The translations under genes and the position numbers were made by a program. The notes below the pieces were generated by a model. The model was not told the DNA's origin. It saw nothing but the letters and a program-made list of their open reading frames with translations, and searched no databases. A stretch of DNA of 15,337 bases from Chloroflexota bacterium (GTDB taxonomy: Bacteria; Chloroflexota; Dehalococcoidia; JACQTR01), in the NCBI GenBank assembly GCA_016210705.1, contig JACQTR010000101.1, positions 1 through 15,337 on the forward strand, written 5' to 3'. Of the stretch, positions 6,519 through 14,574 are shown one piece after another. Positions within the stretch are counted from its first letter, which is position 1. Each line of letters begins with the position of its first letter.

Positions 6519-7990
6519 TGGGCCAGGCTTTTGGTCTTTTCTTCGGATTCCTTTCCTAGCTTGGTAGCCACCACGGCTAAAGCCACAAAAAGCCAAAAAA
6601 GGGCAATAGTGTGAGGGAAATGGAGATTGAAGAAGTAATGATCGAAGAGGCCGGCCACCAAAGCGCCCACTACTCCGGCCAGAGCCCCTATTTGTAGGGT
6701 CTGCAAAGCTGGGTCAGCTATATGGGGCAGGGAGATAAAAGCGTAGCCGAAAAGGGTCGCAATAATGATTAAAAAAAACCCTAGTCCCACTAACCCCATC
6801 TCTTGGGCGATGAGAAGATAAATGCTGCTCACCGCCACATAAAGATCCACGCTGGGGGCGCTGCCAAAACCGACTCCAAACCAGGGGTAGAGTCGTATCA
6901 AGCGAATAGCGTCTTTGTACTCCCCTAGACGCATCTGAGCCGCCGGGTCTTGGAAAGCCAGTCCCGATTGATAGCGTCCAACTAGGGATTCTCCTTGGGG
7001 GAGAACATAGAGGAGCAGGGCCAAGAGGGCCAAAATTAGCCAAACGCGGCGATATCTAACCACTGCCAAAAATAGGGTTGCCGCCAAGGCCCCGGTCCAA
7101 GCGCTGCGGCTATAGGTGAGGGCCAGAGCTGTAACTACTACTACCAATATTATGGCTCCCCAAAAGCGAGGCACTAGGGTAGAACGACCGAAAAGCTGCG
7201 CCAGAATCAGGGGAAGGGCCAAAATAAGGGTGCCTCCCAAGACGTTGGGGTCTATGTTGGTGCCGATGGCGCGGAGGGTTTTGGTCCCCGCAATGTAGCG
7301 TAGGATGTTAGATCCGGTGGGATAGCCCACAGTACCCAGGTTGCTCAATAACCGGGCCGATGTTTGGGGAACGAGAAAATAGAGAATAAGGGCTATGATA
7401 GCGGTAGCCAAAGCTCCCCAGATAATAGCCCTAACCACCTGCTCCAATTGCCTCCGCTCCCTTACACAATTGGTCACGGTGAAGAAGAAAAGCAGGCTGT
7501 TAATGGTCTTAAGAAAGAAGCGGTACATCTCCCCCGACATGGAGTAGGCGCCAACAGTAAAGGAAAATAGGGCCAATCCGATAAAAAGAATTATAGGCCC
7601 ATCCAAAGGAGTGGTGATCATCCTCGTTTCAGGGTGAAAGAGCATCCTGGTTATCCATACAAGGAGTACCGCTGTTAGCGAGGCGTCGAGGAAGGTTGGG
7701 TTAACACCCCCCAAAGATACGGGCATCACGGCGAAGGGCAGGAGGTAGGCGATGGTAACTACTGTTACGATGCCCAATAGGGTGTTAACCAAGATACCCG
7801 TAGCTAACAAAGCACCAAAAATGAGGGCAAACCCCGCCATTGGGGATATAGTCACGGTAACCAGTCCTGCCAACACCCCTACCACCAGGCACAAAAAAAG
7901 CACCACCGCTGGGTTCCGCGGTATCTGGTAGCGAGCTAGTCCCCACCACCGGTTGAACTCTAGTCTTTCCCTTAACCTAACGCCCATCAT
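6515..7990 (-). CDS. O-antigen ligase/polymerase family membrane protein (Wzy_C-like)
   Basis: A 491-residue polytopic protein with about a dozen hydrophobic segments and a large loop near residues 335-385. The signature is TYSRSAWTG (292-300) before the loop and YPWFGVGFGS (368-377) at its end, as in O-antigen ligase, Wzy polymerase and related glycan-joining enzymes of the membrane. Those proteins move lipid-linked glycans onto an acceptor or polymerise them; ligase and polymerase cannot be told apart here. The start is the first of two ATG codons, three bases after the stop of the upstream GT39-like gene, with AGGAG about nine bases before it, inside that gene. It is the last gene of the glycan operon. 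Its stop overlaps by four bases the stop of the convergent USP-GT81 gene, and no terminator is visible between them. Confidence 0.87.
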   Translation of the reverse strand: MMGVRLRERLEFNRWWGLARYQIPRNPAVVLFLCLVVGVLAGLVTVTISPMAGFALIFGALLATGILVNTLLGIVTVVTIAYLLPFAVMPVSLGGVNPTFLDASLTAVLLVWITRMLFHPETRMITTPLDGPIILFIGLALFSFTVGAYSMSGEMYRFFLKTINSLLFFFTVTNCVRERRQLEQVVRAIIWGALATAIIALILYFLVPQTSARLLSNLGTVGYPTGSNILRYIAGTKTLRAIGTNIDPNVLGGTLILALPLILAQLFGRSTLVPRFWGAIILVVVVTALALTYSRSAWTGALAATLFLAVVRYRRVWLILALLALLLYVLPQGESLVGRYQSGLAFQDPAAQMRLGEYKDAIRLIRLYPWFGVGFGSAPSVDLYVAVSSIYLLIAQEMGLVGLGFFLIIIATLFGYAFISLPHIADPALQTLQIGALAGVVGALVAGLFDHYFFNLHFPHTIALFWLFVALAVVATKLGKESEEKTKSLAH

Positions 7991-7993
7991 GGC

Positions 7994-9862
7994 TTATCTC
8001 TCCTGGGTCACCAACAACTTCTGGTCGAGCCTTATCTTATCATCCCCTTCTGCTGTCATCAATCGCCTGCCGCTAGCTAGCTCGTACAGCCCTATCTCCA
8101 CATGGTAATTTCCTGGCGGGGCGTTGGCTGCTAGAGTCAACTCATGTTGGTCTATGATGGCTCTTCCTGATGTCCACTGCGACGTGGGGGCCGACCCGGA
8201 AACGGGGTAACCATCATGTCCGCCCCAGGCTCGTCCCTGGTTGTCCAGGAGATGGGTAAAAACGGTGTAATCTTTATCGGGTTGACCCAGGGCTTGCCAA
8301 TAAAGGCTTAACTTGAGGGTTTGCCCCGGCGCGAGAGAAGTTGCCGAGAGGTCATAGCCCAAAAATCTTATCGTCTCTCCTAGTTTAGCTGGCTGAGGAT
8401 ATCGAGGAGCTTGGCCTAGATAGTATAGATAAATCCTTACCGGGCCGGCAAATTGGCGGCCATCGGCCAGTTGTTCGTGGCTATCCAACCACCCTTTCAC
8501 TAGGCCCTGGGGATCGTCAACCCAGTCATGAGCCAAGACCAGCCAAACCCGAGGGTAAGATTTGAGGCCAGGCGTGAAAGCCTGATCCAGCGCCTCTTTA
8601 TCGAGGGTAGGGGGTGGGTAAAGGATGGGCAATCTAGCCGTGGCATAGTAATTATAGGGCACATTTAAGTAAGAGGGGTTTAGGAGCAATACGTCCCCTT
8701 CTTGGCTTTTTGTGTTGACATAGCCGGCTGCTCCTCGCCAATCCTCCTTTATGAGTTTGTTGTCCCATAGGTTGTCCTTTTGGACAAAGAGGAATTGGCC
8801 CACCAAGGCCAGGGCCACTAACCAACTACCCACTCCCCACCTTCGGCTTCCCCAAGCCAAACCACAAGCCAAGGTTAGATAATAGGCGGGTACGATGACG
8901 ATAAGATATCGAGGAACGAATAAAGGAAAGCGCAAGGATACGGCATAGGTAGCCAAAATAGGCACCGATATCGAGAGGGCGAGGATGGTAGCCCGAACCA
9001 GGTAGCCGGATCCCCTCCTCTTGGCCAGAGGAGATAAACCTAAGACAAGGAGGAGTACAAAAAGTGCGGCTATTATGCCTTTGGGACTCGAACTAAAAGA
9101 ATTGAATAGGCTTGTTATCATATCCATTAGAGGCACAAAGGAATATAGCCTCTCCGTAGGGGGGGCAAGCCTTATAACTTTCCAATGCCAGATGCCTAGC
9201 GGAATATAGGGCAAGATCAGGAAGGCTTGAACCGCCAACCAGCGGAGGCGCGCTTTTGGGTACTGCCACCACCCTATTCCCAAAAAGAAGACGGCAAGTG
9301 ATAAAGGTATCAACACGGCGAAGATGTGGATGTATAGGCTTAAGGCAGCGACTATGCCGTAAGCTGCCCAAAAAGACCAGCGAGAGGTGTTCAAAGCCTT
9401 CCAAAATAGGTAAAAAGAAAGCAGGCTGACAAAGGCTAAGAGAGCATACATCTTGCCCTCTTGGGAGTAACTGATTAGGAAGGGGGAAAAGGTAGCCAGA
9501 AGCGCAGCTATAAGGCCAGCTCGTTTGTTGAGCAAAGAACGTCCCGTCGTATAGATGAGGGGAACTATAGCTACTCCGGGCAGCAAAGAGAAAAAGCGCA
9601 GGGAGAACTCTGTTTTGCCGAAAATTGCCAGCCAAAGGCGGAGGAGCAGAAAATATAGAGGGCCGTTCTCCCCCGTCTCGGTGAACTTGCGGATAAGGTT
9701 AGGTAATGGTTCTGAGGCCAGTTTGATGGCCCAGGCCTCGTCCAGCCACAGGCTTTGGAAGGCTAAGTGATAAAAACGCAGAGCAAATGCCAGGCCGGTA
9801 AGGGCAAGGATAAGTAAATATGTGTTTGAACGCCCCCAATAGATAGATCTTAAGTATTTCAA
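7994..9862 (-). CDS. GT39/PMT-like membrane glycosyltransferase with C-terminal beta-rich domain
   Basis: A 622-residue protein. The N-terminal part has about ten membrane helices and the GT-C fold signature: the acidic pair in LWLDEAW (residues 41-42) in the first outside loop, NGPLYFLLL (about 66-74), and SQEGKMYAL (about 133-141). Such enzymes transfer a sugar from a polyprenyl-phosphate carrier on the outer face of the membrane. The last 131 residues (about 492-622) form a separate soluble domain with beta-strand pattern (KLSLYWQAL, YTVFTHLLD, GNYHVEIGLYEL), probably outside the cell. No ATG exists before the essential motifs. I favour TTG 9862, which overlaps the stop of the upstream GT4 gene (TTGA). 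TTG 9916 would add 18 residues inside that gene. Neither has a clear Shine-Dalgarno. Acceptor and donor are unknown. Confidence 0.82.
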   Translation of the reverse strand: MKYLRSIYWGRSNTYLLILALTGLAFALRFYHLAFQSLWLDEAWAIKLASEPLPNLIRKFTETGENGPLYFLLLRLWLAIFGKTEFSLRFFSLLPGVAIVPLIYTTGRSLLNKRAGLIAALLATFSPFLISYSQEGKMYALLAFVSLLSFYLFWKALNTSRWSFWAAYGIVAALSLYIHIFAVLIPLSLAVFFLGIGWWQYPKARLRWLAVQAFLILPYIPLGIWHWKVIRLAPPTERLYSFVPLMDMITSLFNSFSSSPKGIIAALFVLLLVLGLSPLAKRRGSGYLVRATILALSISVPILATYAVSLRFPLFVPRYLIVIVPAYYLTLACGLAWGSRRWGVGSWLVALALVGQFLFVQKDNLWDNKLIKEDWRGAAGYVNTKSQEGDVLLLNPSYLNVPYNYYATARLPILYPPPTLDKEALDQAFTPGLKSYPRVWLVLAHDWVDDPQGLVKGWLDSHEQLADGRQFAGPVRIYLYYLGQAPRYPQPAKLGETIRFLGYDLSATSLAPGQTLKLSLYWQALGQPDKDYTVFTHLLDNQGRAWGGHDGYPVSGSAPTSQWTSGRAIIDQHELTLAANAPPGNYHVEIGLYELASGRRLMTAEGDDKIRLDQKLLVTQER

Positions 9863-11040
9863 AGGGCTAGCACTTGTCGATAGAGCTCTTCGGTTTCTTC
9901 GGCTATGGCTGCCCAAGAAAATCGCTGCCCCGTAGTTCTTGCGGCCTCGGCCAGTTGATGACGAAGCTGGGGGGACTGACGGAGGAGGTTTACGGCTTCG
10001 GTCAGGGCCGTTGCATCCTCTGGGGGCACCAGAAGGCAGTTCTGGCCATGGGTTAAAGGGGGCAAGGAAGTATCTTTCCCAAAGGAGTGGGGTTGGGTGG
10101 TAACGATGGGCAGGCCGTGAACCAAGGCTGCGATGAGGGAGCCGCGACGAAAGGAGGCGCCGTCCTTATAAGGTAGAACGCAAATGTCGGAGGCCATCAG
10201 GTGAGCCGAGACCTGGTTAGGAGGCAAATAGCCGGTCCAAAGGAGGTTTTCTTTTAATTCGAGCCGGTCAGCCAACTCTAAAAGATGTCGGCGATAGGCT
10301 ATGTTGGTGGGGTCAGAAGCCCCCACCTCCTCCCCAATCATGAGCAGTTTTAGCCCTGGCTCCTGCTGTCGGAGCCGGCTTAGGCTTTCTAGGAGAGTGT
10401 CCAACCCCTTACCGGCATTAAGTAGGCCGAAATAGCTGAGGAGGGTATCGGAAGCAAAAATTCCATATTGGGCTCGCCAGGCCTCTCGTTGGAAAGAGGG
10501 TGCGAGGACTGGCTGAATATTGCTACCAATGGGTATTAGATAGCAATGAGAGCCCGTTTTGGTTCGCCTCAGGTTTTGCTCATCCTCGTCGTTGGTTACT
10601 ACCACGGCGTGGCTGCCCTTAATCATAGCCCAAATAGCCCACCGGCGAAGCCTGCCAGCTTTGGGGAAAAGATAGGGAGGGCGTAGATCATGTAAGGTTG
10701 TTATGATCCGACCTTGGGGCCAGCGGCGACGCAGCCAAAAGGGAAGAAGGTGGATGGCGGGATGCATGCCGTAGGCTGCCGTCTGATACTGGATATGAGC
10801 TATCTGGGCTCCCGTATTCTGAAGCACCCCTTTTATTTTACGCCATGAGGCGAAATTCCATTTAGTTATAACTGGGATGATCCCAAGGCTGGGCGTTTCA
10901 GCCTGCTCCGCTGCCGCCGTAGAAGTTAGGACCCAAATTTCGAGGCCCCGTTCCCTTAAGCCTTCTCCTAGATACTGAGTGTAGTCGGCGATACCCCCCC
11001 GTTGGGGAGGATACTCCCCAGTGATGAGAACTATCCTCAC
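9859..11040 (-). CDS. GT4-family glycosyltransferase (GT-B fold)
   Basis: A 393-residue cytoplasmic or membrane-associated glycosyltransferase. The N-terminal Rossmann domain begins VRIVLITGEYPPQRGGIADY (residues 1-20), a typical GT4 opening with the glycine-rich acceptor-side loop. HDLRPPY is at about 117-123. The C-terminal donor-binding domain has YFGLLNAGKGLDTLLES (about 203-219), LLMIGEE and LWTGYLP. The segment LPYKDGASFRRGSLIAALVHGLPIVTT replaces the usual EX7E motif and lacks both glutamates, as in some GT4 subgroups. I chose GTG at 11040 because it gives the standard family start and overlaps the previous stop (GTGA). GTG 11070 would add ten non-conserved residues. It lies between a GT2 and a GT39-like gene in one operon, so it probably adds a sugar to a lipid-linked surface glycan. 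Confidence 0.88.
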   Translation of the reverse strand: MRIVLITGEYPPQRGGIADYTQYLGEGLRERGLEIWVLTSTAAAEQAETPSLGIIPVITKWNFASWRKIKGVLQNTGAQIAHIQYQTAAYGMHPAIHLLPFWLRRRWPQGRIITTLHDLRPPYLFPKAGRLRRWAIWAMIKGSHAVVVTNDEDEQNLRRTKTGSHCYLIPIGSNIQPVLAPSFQREAWRAQYGIFASDTLLSYFGLLNAGKGLDTLLESLSRLRQQEPGLKLLMIGEEVGASDPTNIAYRRHLLELADRLELKENLLWTGYLPPNQVSAHLMASDICVLPYKDGASFRRGSLIAALVHGLPIVTTQPHSFGKDTSLPPLTHGQNCLLVPPEDATALTEAVNLLRQSPQLRHQLAEAARTTGQRFSWAAIAEETEELYRQVLAL

Positions 11041-11969
11041 CCCTCTATCCCGGTCCGAATAACCTTCCACAATTGCCTAAGGCGCTCTCCACGCAGCCTT
11101 GGCTTGTGCCTTAGTGCCAGCTTAGTGCCCTCCTCCAGCATTTGCCACAAGAAGGTGGCGGTAAGATAGACTTTTAAGAACCTTTCCCACTTTTTCCCAT
11201 AGTATTTTCGGACATAGCGACATTTGCTAGCATTGAAGTGGATCTGGCGGCGCAGCAGATCTTGGTCGCTGCTACGCCCGTAATGGTGAACGATCTTGGC
11301 AGTCGGTAGGTAAACTATCTGCCATCCGGCGTCTTTGATCCGATGGCACCAATCAACCTCCTCGAAGTACATGAAAAATCCTTCGTCTAGGCCTCCTACC
11401 TGTTTGACCGTCTCCCGACGTATCGCAAGGAAAGCCCCCACCAACCAATCCACGTCCTGCACCAACTGAGGTAATTGATCATCGCAATAGTAGCGTTTAA
11501 GAAGAGGTAGGGAGTATAGGTAACGCTGGAGAATGGTGCTTTCGATGAAGGCGGTGGCTAGGGTGGGGAAGCGGCGACGGGATGACTGCACTGAACCATC
11601 GCTATTCAGCAATTGGGGCCCTACCATACCAACGCGAGGGTGATGGGCCAAGTAGTCCGCCATGACAAAGAGGGCATCCTCCACCACCTCAGTATCGGCG
11701 TTCATCAAAAGTATGTATCGGCCGCGGCTCAGATTTATCCCCTGGTTGTAGGCGGCGGGAAGGCCCCGATTGGTGCTATTAACGATGAGTTGGACCTGGG
11801 GGAATCTTTCTTTTACCATGGCAACGCTATTGTCTGTGGATGCGTTATCGATGACTAATATCTCCATCTTCAGCCCTGGCCTCCGACCACGAAAGGCTTT
11901 AAGTGAGGCTAGACAGCGCTCGAGATAGTCCTTGACGTTCCAGTTGACAACGATGATGGAAAGGTCCAT
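11037..11969 (-). CDS. GT2-family glycosyltransferase (rhamnosyltransferase-like)
   Basis: A 310-residue GT-A glycosyltransferase. Motifs in order: SIIVVNWN (4-11), VIDNASTD (39-46) for nucleotide-sugar binding, NRGLPAAYNQG (67-77), the metal-binding NADTEV at 90-95, WLVGAFLAIRRE (175-186), and FFMYFEEVDWCHR (198-210), which carries the acceptor-side catalytic acid region. IVHHYGRSS (226-234) closes the domain. This layout is typical of WbbL-like enzymes that add rhamnose or other sugars to lipid-linked surface polysaccharides; the actual sugar is unknown. The ATG at 11969 is the first codon of the conserved domain. No good Shine-Dalgarno precedes it, and a -10-like TATAAT lies about 12 bases upstream, so a very short leader is possible. 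It is the first gene of the minus-strand glycan cluster, and its stop overlaps the GT4 start by four bases. Confidence 0.9.
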   Translation of the reverse strand: MDLSIIVVNWNVKDYLERCLASLKAFRGRRPGLKMEILVIDNASTDNSVAMVKERFPQVQLIVNSTNRGLPAAYNQGINLSRGRYILLMNADTEVVEDALFVMADYLAHHPRVGMVGPQLLNSDGSVQSSRRRFPTLATAFIESTILQRYLYSLPLLKRYYCDDQLPQLVQDVDWLVGAFLAIRRETVKQVGGLDEGFFMYFEEVDWCHRIKDAGWQIVYLPTAKIVHHYGRSSDQDLLRRQIHFNASKCRYVRKYYGKKWERFLKVYLTATFLWQMLEEGTKLALRHKPRLRGERLRQLWKVIRTGIEG

Positions 11970-11981
11970 GCTTGGTGCCCT

Positions 11982-11987
11982 ATTATA
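11982..11987 (-). promoter_or_regulatory. Candidate -10 element of the glycan operon
   Basis: A perfect TATAAT on the minus strand lies 12 bases before the ATG of the GT2 gene. The -35 region 17 bases further upstream reads TTCCTT, a weak match. If used, transcription would begin only about six bases before the start codon, giving an almost leaderless message, which fits the missing Shine-Dalgarno. Confidence 0.35.
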
Positions 11988-12090
11988 GCTTTATCATCCC
12001 AACAAAGGAAGGTTCTTCGCTCTCAGGTAGTGGGCAGTTTGAACAATTACGAGAGTAGGATATTGAATGTCAAAAGTAGTAGATTAACGC

Positions 12091-12110
12091 CTTTAAAGAC
12101 CTTTAAAGAC
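12091..12110. repeat. Tandem 10-bp repeat CTTTAAAGAC x2
   Basis: Two exact tandem copies of CTTTAAAGAC, each containing the palindrome CTTTAAAG, straddle the 3' end of the AcuC-like gene (stop at 12103-12105). Role unknown; possibly chance or a slippage product. The rest of 11988-12090 shows nothing I recognise. Confidence 0.6.
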
Positions 12111-13221
12111 TATGAAGGGGAAAAATCAGCTTCTTTATCTCGGCCACATTTTCCTCGGCGAGATGCTGGGCTCGACCTCTGGCGGCCTCGCTCAAAGAGG
12201 GCTTGTCCTCATCTCTGAGTTTCTTCAGCCCGAAACGTTCCTGGTAATCGGCGGGAATATCGTTGGGCCATTCTTTATCCATCATTATTCCGTAGGCCAA
12301 AGTCCAGGCACGGGGCACCACCCCCATCTCGTAACCCCCGCCGCCTAGGGCTAACCAACTGCTAGGAGCTAGTTCCTTGAACCTTTTCACTACTTGGGTA
12401 TAACCCTCGGTGGTCAAAGAGAGATGGGCTAAGGGGTCTAGGTGGTGGGTATCCACTCCCAGTTGGGTAACCAAAACGTCGGGCCTGAAGTGGCTCACTA
12501 GCGGAGGCACAATCTCTTCAAAAGCCCACAGGTAAAGGTCATCCTCGGTGAAGGGGGCCAAGGGCAGATTCACCGAATAGCCCCTTCCTTTCCCCTTGCC
12601 CAGCTCCCGAATCTCCCCAGTGCCTGGGAATAGGAAGGAGCCCGACTCGTGGAGGGATATGGTGAGAACTTGGTCGGTGTCATAAAAGGCGTCCTGAACA
12701 CCGTCGCCATGGTGGGCGTCAATGTCCACATAGGCTATTCGTAAGCCTCTTTTGATCAGAGATTTGATGGCGATAACGGGGTCGTTGAAGGTACAAAAGC
12801 CCGAGGCATAACTGGGGCCAGCATGGTGAAGGCCACCAGCGGCGTTAAAGGCCACCTCCACCTGGCCGCTGACCACCAGTTCCGCCGCCACCAGAGAGGC
12901 ACCCACGGCTAAGGCTGAGGCCTCATACATACCCTCGAAGATAGGGTTATCCCCTCCCTCGCTGAAGTTGTAGGCGGCGGGATCGGTGGTGAACTGGCCG
13001 CGACTGAAGTTTTTGACCGCCTCTACGTAAGGCTTGGTGTGGAAAGACAAGATGTCTTCTTCCCCAGCCTCCTGCGGTGGCAGCAAAAGTGACTCTTCGA
13101 AGGCACCATAGGCGTCAAGAAGCTCATAGGTAAGGCGGAGGCGGGTGGGACGCATGACATGGTTTTCCCGGAGGACGTGGCGAGACATGGCATCGGAATA
13201 GACAAAGGCCGCTTTTCTCAT
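12103..13221 (-). CDS. acuC: AcuC / class I histone deacetylase-like zinc amidohydrolase
   Basis: A 372-residue cytoplasmic enzyme of the arginase/deacetylase fold. The HDAC active site is complete: the charge-relay pair in GGLHHAG (H132, H133), the zinc ligands in DIDAHHGDG (D168 and H170) and GVDTHHLDP (D257), HESG at 191-194, and the transition-state Tyr in GGGGY (Y297). Bacterial AcuC removes acetyl groups from lysines, best known on acetyl-CoA synthetase, and so keeps acetate activation on. Polyamine or other acyl substrates are alternatives. The ATG at 13221 follows the stop of the upstream Mut7-C gene by one base, and GGAGG (13232-13228 on this strand) six bases before it lies inside that gene, so translation is coupled. 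It is the last gene of the right-hand operon, and no terminator is evident. The symbol is by family resemblance. Confidence 0.9.
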   Translation of the reverse strand: MRKAAFVYSDAMSRHVLRENHVMRPTRLRLTYELLDAYGAFEESLLLPPQEAGEEDILSFHTKPYVEAVKNFSRGQFTTDPAAYNFSEGGDNPIFEGMYEASALAVGASLVAAELVVSGQVEVAFNAAGGLHHAGPSYASGFCTFNDPVIAIKSLIKRGLRIAYVDIDAHHGDGVQDAFYDTDQVLTISLHESGSFLFPGTGEIRELGKGKGRGYSVNLPLAPFTEDDLYLWAFEEIVPPLVSHFRPDVLVTQLGVDTHHLDPLAHLSLTTEGYTQVVKRFKELAPSSWLALGGGGYEMGVVPRAWTLAYGIMMDKEWPNDIPADYQERFGLKKLRDEDKPSLSEAARGRAQHLAEENVAEIKKLIFPLHSL

Positions 13222-13222
13222 C

Positions 13223-13696
13223 TTAGGCCTCCAACAATTGACTCAGCTCTCCGTTCATCCTTTGCCAATGGGTTCCCCGCCAATAGATGCGATAGCAGGC
13301 GGGGCACTCCATAAAAGAGTCTTGGGTCTGGAATACGTATGGTGGCACCAGACCCCGCACTTCGTCCTTGCTTTTGGCCACCAGGGCCTCGTTGCACTGG
13401 AGGCAAAGGGAGAAGGGCCGCTGTTGCCAATCTAGTTTCAGGGTTTGCACCACCTGGCGCAACTGTTTTCTCACATCGTCGTCCCGGATAAAGATAACTC
13501 TTAACGGCCCTCTAGTGGCTACCCGCCTTCTTATTATATGGGTGTCCCGGGTCAAAACCACCCTCCCCTCGCTCAAGGCTAAAGCGATGAGTTCGTCATC
13601 GCTGGTGCTATTAGCGAAGACGACATCGTAGCCGATGATGCGCAACCACTTAGCCAGCTTACCCACGTTGCTATCGGCGACAAACCTAGTTTCCAC
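13223..13696 (-). CDS. Mut7-C (PIN-like) RNase-domain protein with zinc ribbon
   Basis: A 157-residue protein of the Mut7-C / COG1656 type. The N-terminal PIN-like part has the opening RFVADSNVGKLAKWLRIIGYD (D8), SDDELIALA (acidic D33-D34) and LTRDTHI (D51), the acidic residues expected to hold a metal for RNA cleavage. The C-terminal part is a zinc ribbon with CLQC (C98, C101) and CPAC (C131, C134), followed by YRIYWRGTHW. Members are predicted ribonucleases; substrates are mostly unknown. The start is GTG at 13696, which overlaps the end of the upstream hydrolase gene by 11 bases. AAGGA lies six bases before it. The stop is one base from the AcuC-like start. The tight packing suggests shared expression, not necessarily shared function. 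Confidence 0.9.
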   Translation of the reverse strand: METRFVADSNVGKLAKWLRIIGYDVVFANSTSDDELIALALSEGRVVLTRDTHIIRRRVATRGPLRVIFIRDDDVRKQLRQVVQTLKLDWQQRPFSLCLQCNEALVAKSKDEVRGLVPPYVFQTQDSFMECPACYRIYWRGTHWQRMNGELSQLLEA

Positions 13697-14531
13697 CGCC
13701 GTTCCTTAAGAAATCCAGAACCACCTGGTTGAACTCTTCTGGCCTCTCCAGGTAGGGGGCATGGCCGCAATCAGGGAATATATGAAGTTGCGAGTTGGGA
13801 ATAAGACTATGAGCCCGATAAGCATGGGCCACCGGCATCAGACGGTCGTGCTCTCCCCAAACGATGAGGGCGGGCGACTGGATTTGTGGCAGGCGCTCTA
13901 AAGCCAAAATATGGCTGCGTTGACCCGTCAACGATGCTCCCTCCCTCAAGCTTCGTAGTAAGGCCTGTTTAGCTTCGGGCTGGCGTCGCATTTGATAAAT
14001 GGCCTCCACCAACTCCTCGCTCACGAGGTCGGGATTGTAGAACATGGTTTTAAGGAGCCAGCGCACCCCGCTGCGCCGGGGTCTGGCCAGGATTTCTCCC
14101 ACCAAGGGCAGCGAGAGCAAGCGCAACATCCAGTGCAGCTCCCTACCCAGACCAGCACTATCCACCACCACCAGTTTATCCACTTTGGAGGGGTAAGACA
14201 AGGCGAACTCCAGGGCCACCAGGCCGCCGGTGGAGGCCCCGACCAAGCTAGCCCGTTCAATCCTTTGTGTTTGCAGGAAATCACGGAGAAAGTTTACTCC
14301 AAAGGCGAGGGTGTAGCGAATCTTGGGCTTGTCCGAATAGCCGTGGCCGGGCAGGTCCGGGACATACACCCGATGACTCTGAGCCAAAGCCTCGATGTTC
14401 TTCCTCCAGGATACGTGGGAGCCGCCCAGGCCGTGAAGCAGCACTAGGGGCGGGCCAGAGCCGGCGACCTGGTAGTGGACTTGTATATCGGACAGTTTTA
14501 TGAGATGACCTTGGCTGGTTACCGCCTTCAT
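13686..14531 (-). CDS. Alpha/beta-fold hydrolase
   Basis: A 281-residue hydrolase with the full triad: nucleophile S100 in GASTGG (98-103), acid D229 in GEHDRLMP and base H257 in CGHAPYLERP. The oxyanion-hole loop HGLGG is at 33-37. A lid of helices lies at about 130-210. The length is typical for the family, which includes esterases, lipases and C-C bond hydrolases; the substrate cannot be deduced. The open frame extends upstream to 14660, but the extra part overlaps the well-supported 69-residue gene on the same strand and has no family resemblance. I therefore placed the start at ATG 14531. No strong Shine-Dalgarno precedes it, so expression may depend on the upstream gene, 43 bases away. 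Its stop overlaps the Mut7-C start. Confidence 0.87.
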   Translation of the reverse strand: MKAVTSQGHLIKLSDIQVHYQVAGSGPPLVLLHGLGGSHVSWRKNIEALAQSHRVYVPDLPGHGYSDKPKIRYTLAFGVNFLRDFLQTQRIERASLVGASTGGLVALEFALSYPSKVDKLVVVDSAGLGRELHWMLRLLSLPLVGEILARPRRSGVRWLLKTMFYNPDLVSEELVEAIYQMRRQPEAKQALLRSLREGASLTGQRSHILALERLPQIQSPALIVWGEHDRLMPVAHAYRAHSLIPNSQLHIFPDCGHAPYLERPEEFNQVVLDFLRNGGGN

Positions 14532-14574
14532 GGTGATACAGTCGAAGGAAGCTATTGGCCAACTGAGCTGACCT

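Noticed and set aside
9093..9635. A 180-codon minus-strand frame inside the GT39-like gene
   Set aside because: It runs within the membrane region of a well-supported gene, and its composition is what a shifted reading of hydrophobic codons gives.
13992..14447. A 151-codon plus-strand frame opposite the alpha/beta hydrolase
   Set aside because: It is the antisense of a gene with an intact catalytic triad and has no start signal.
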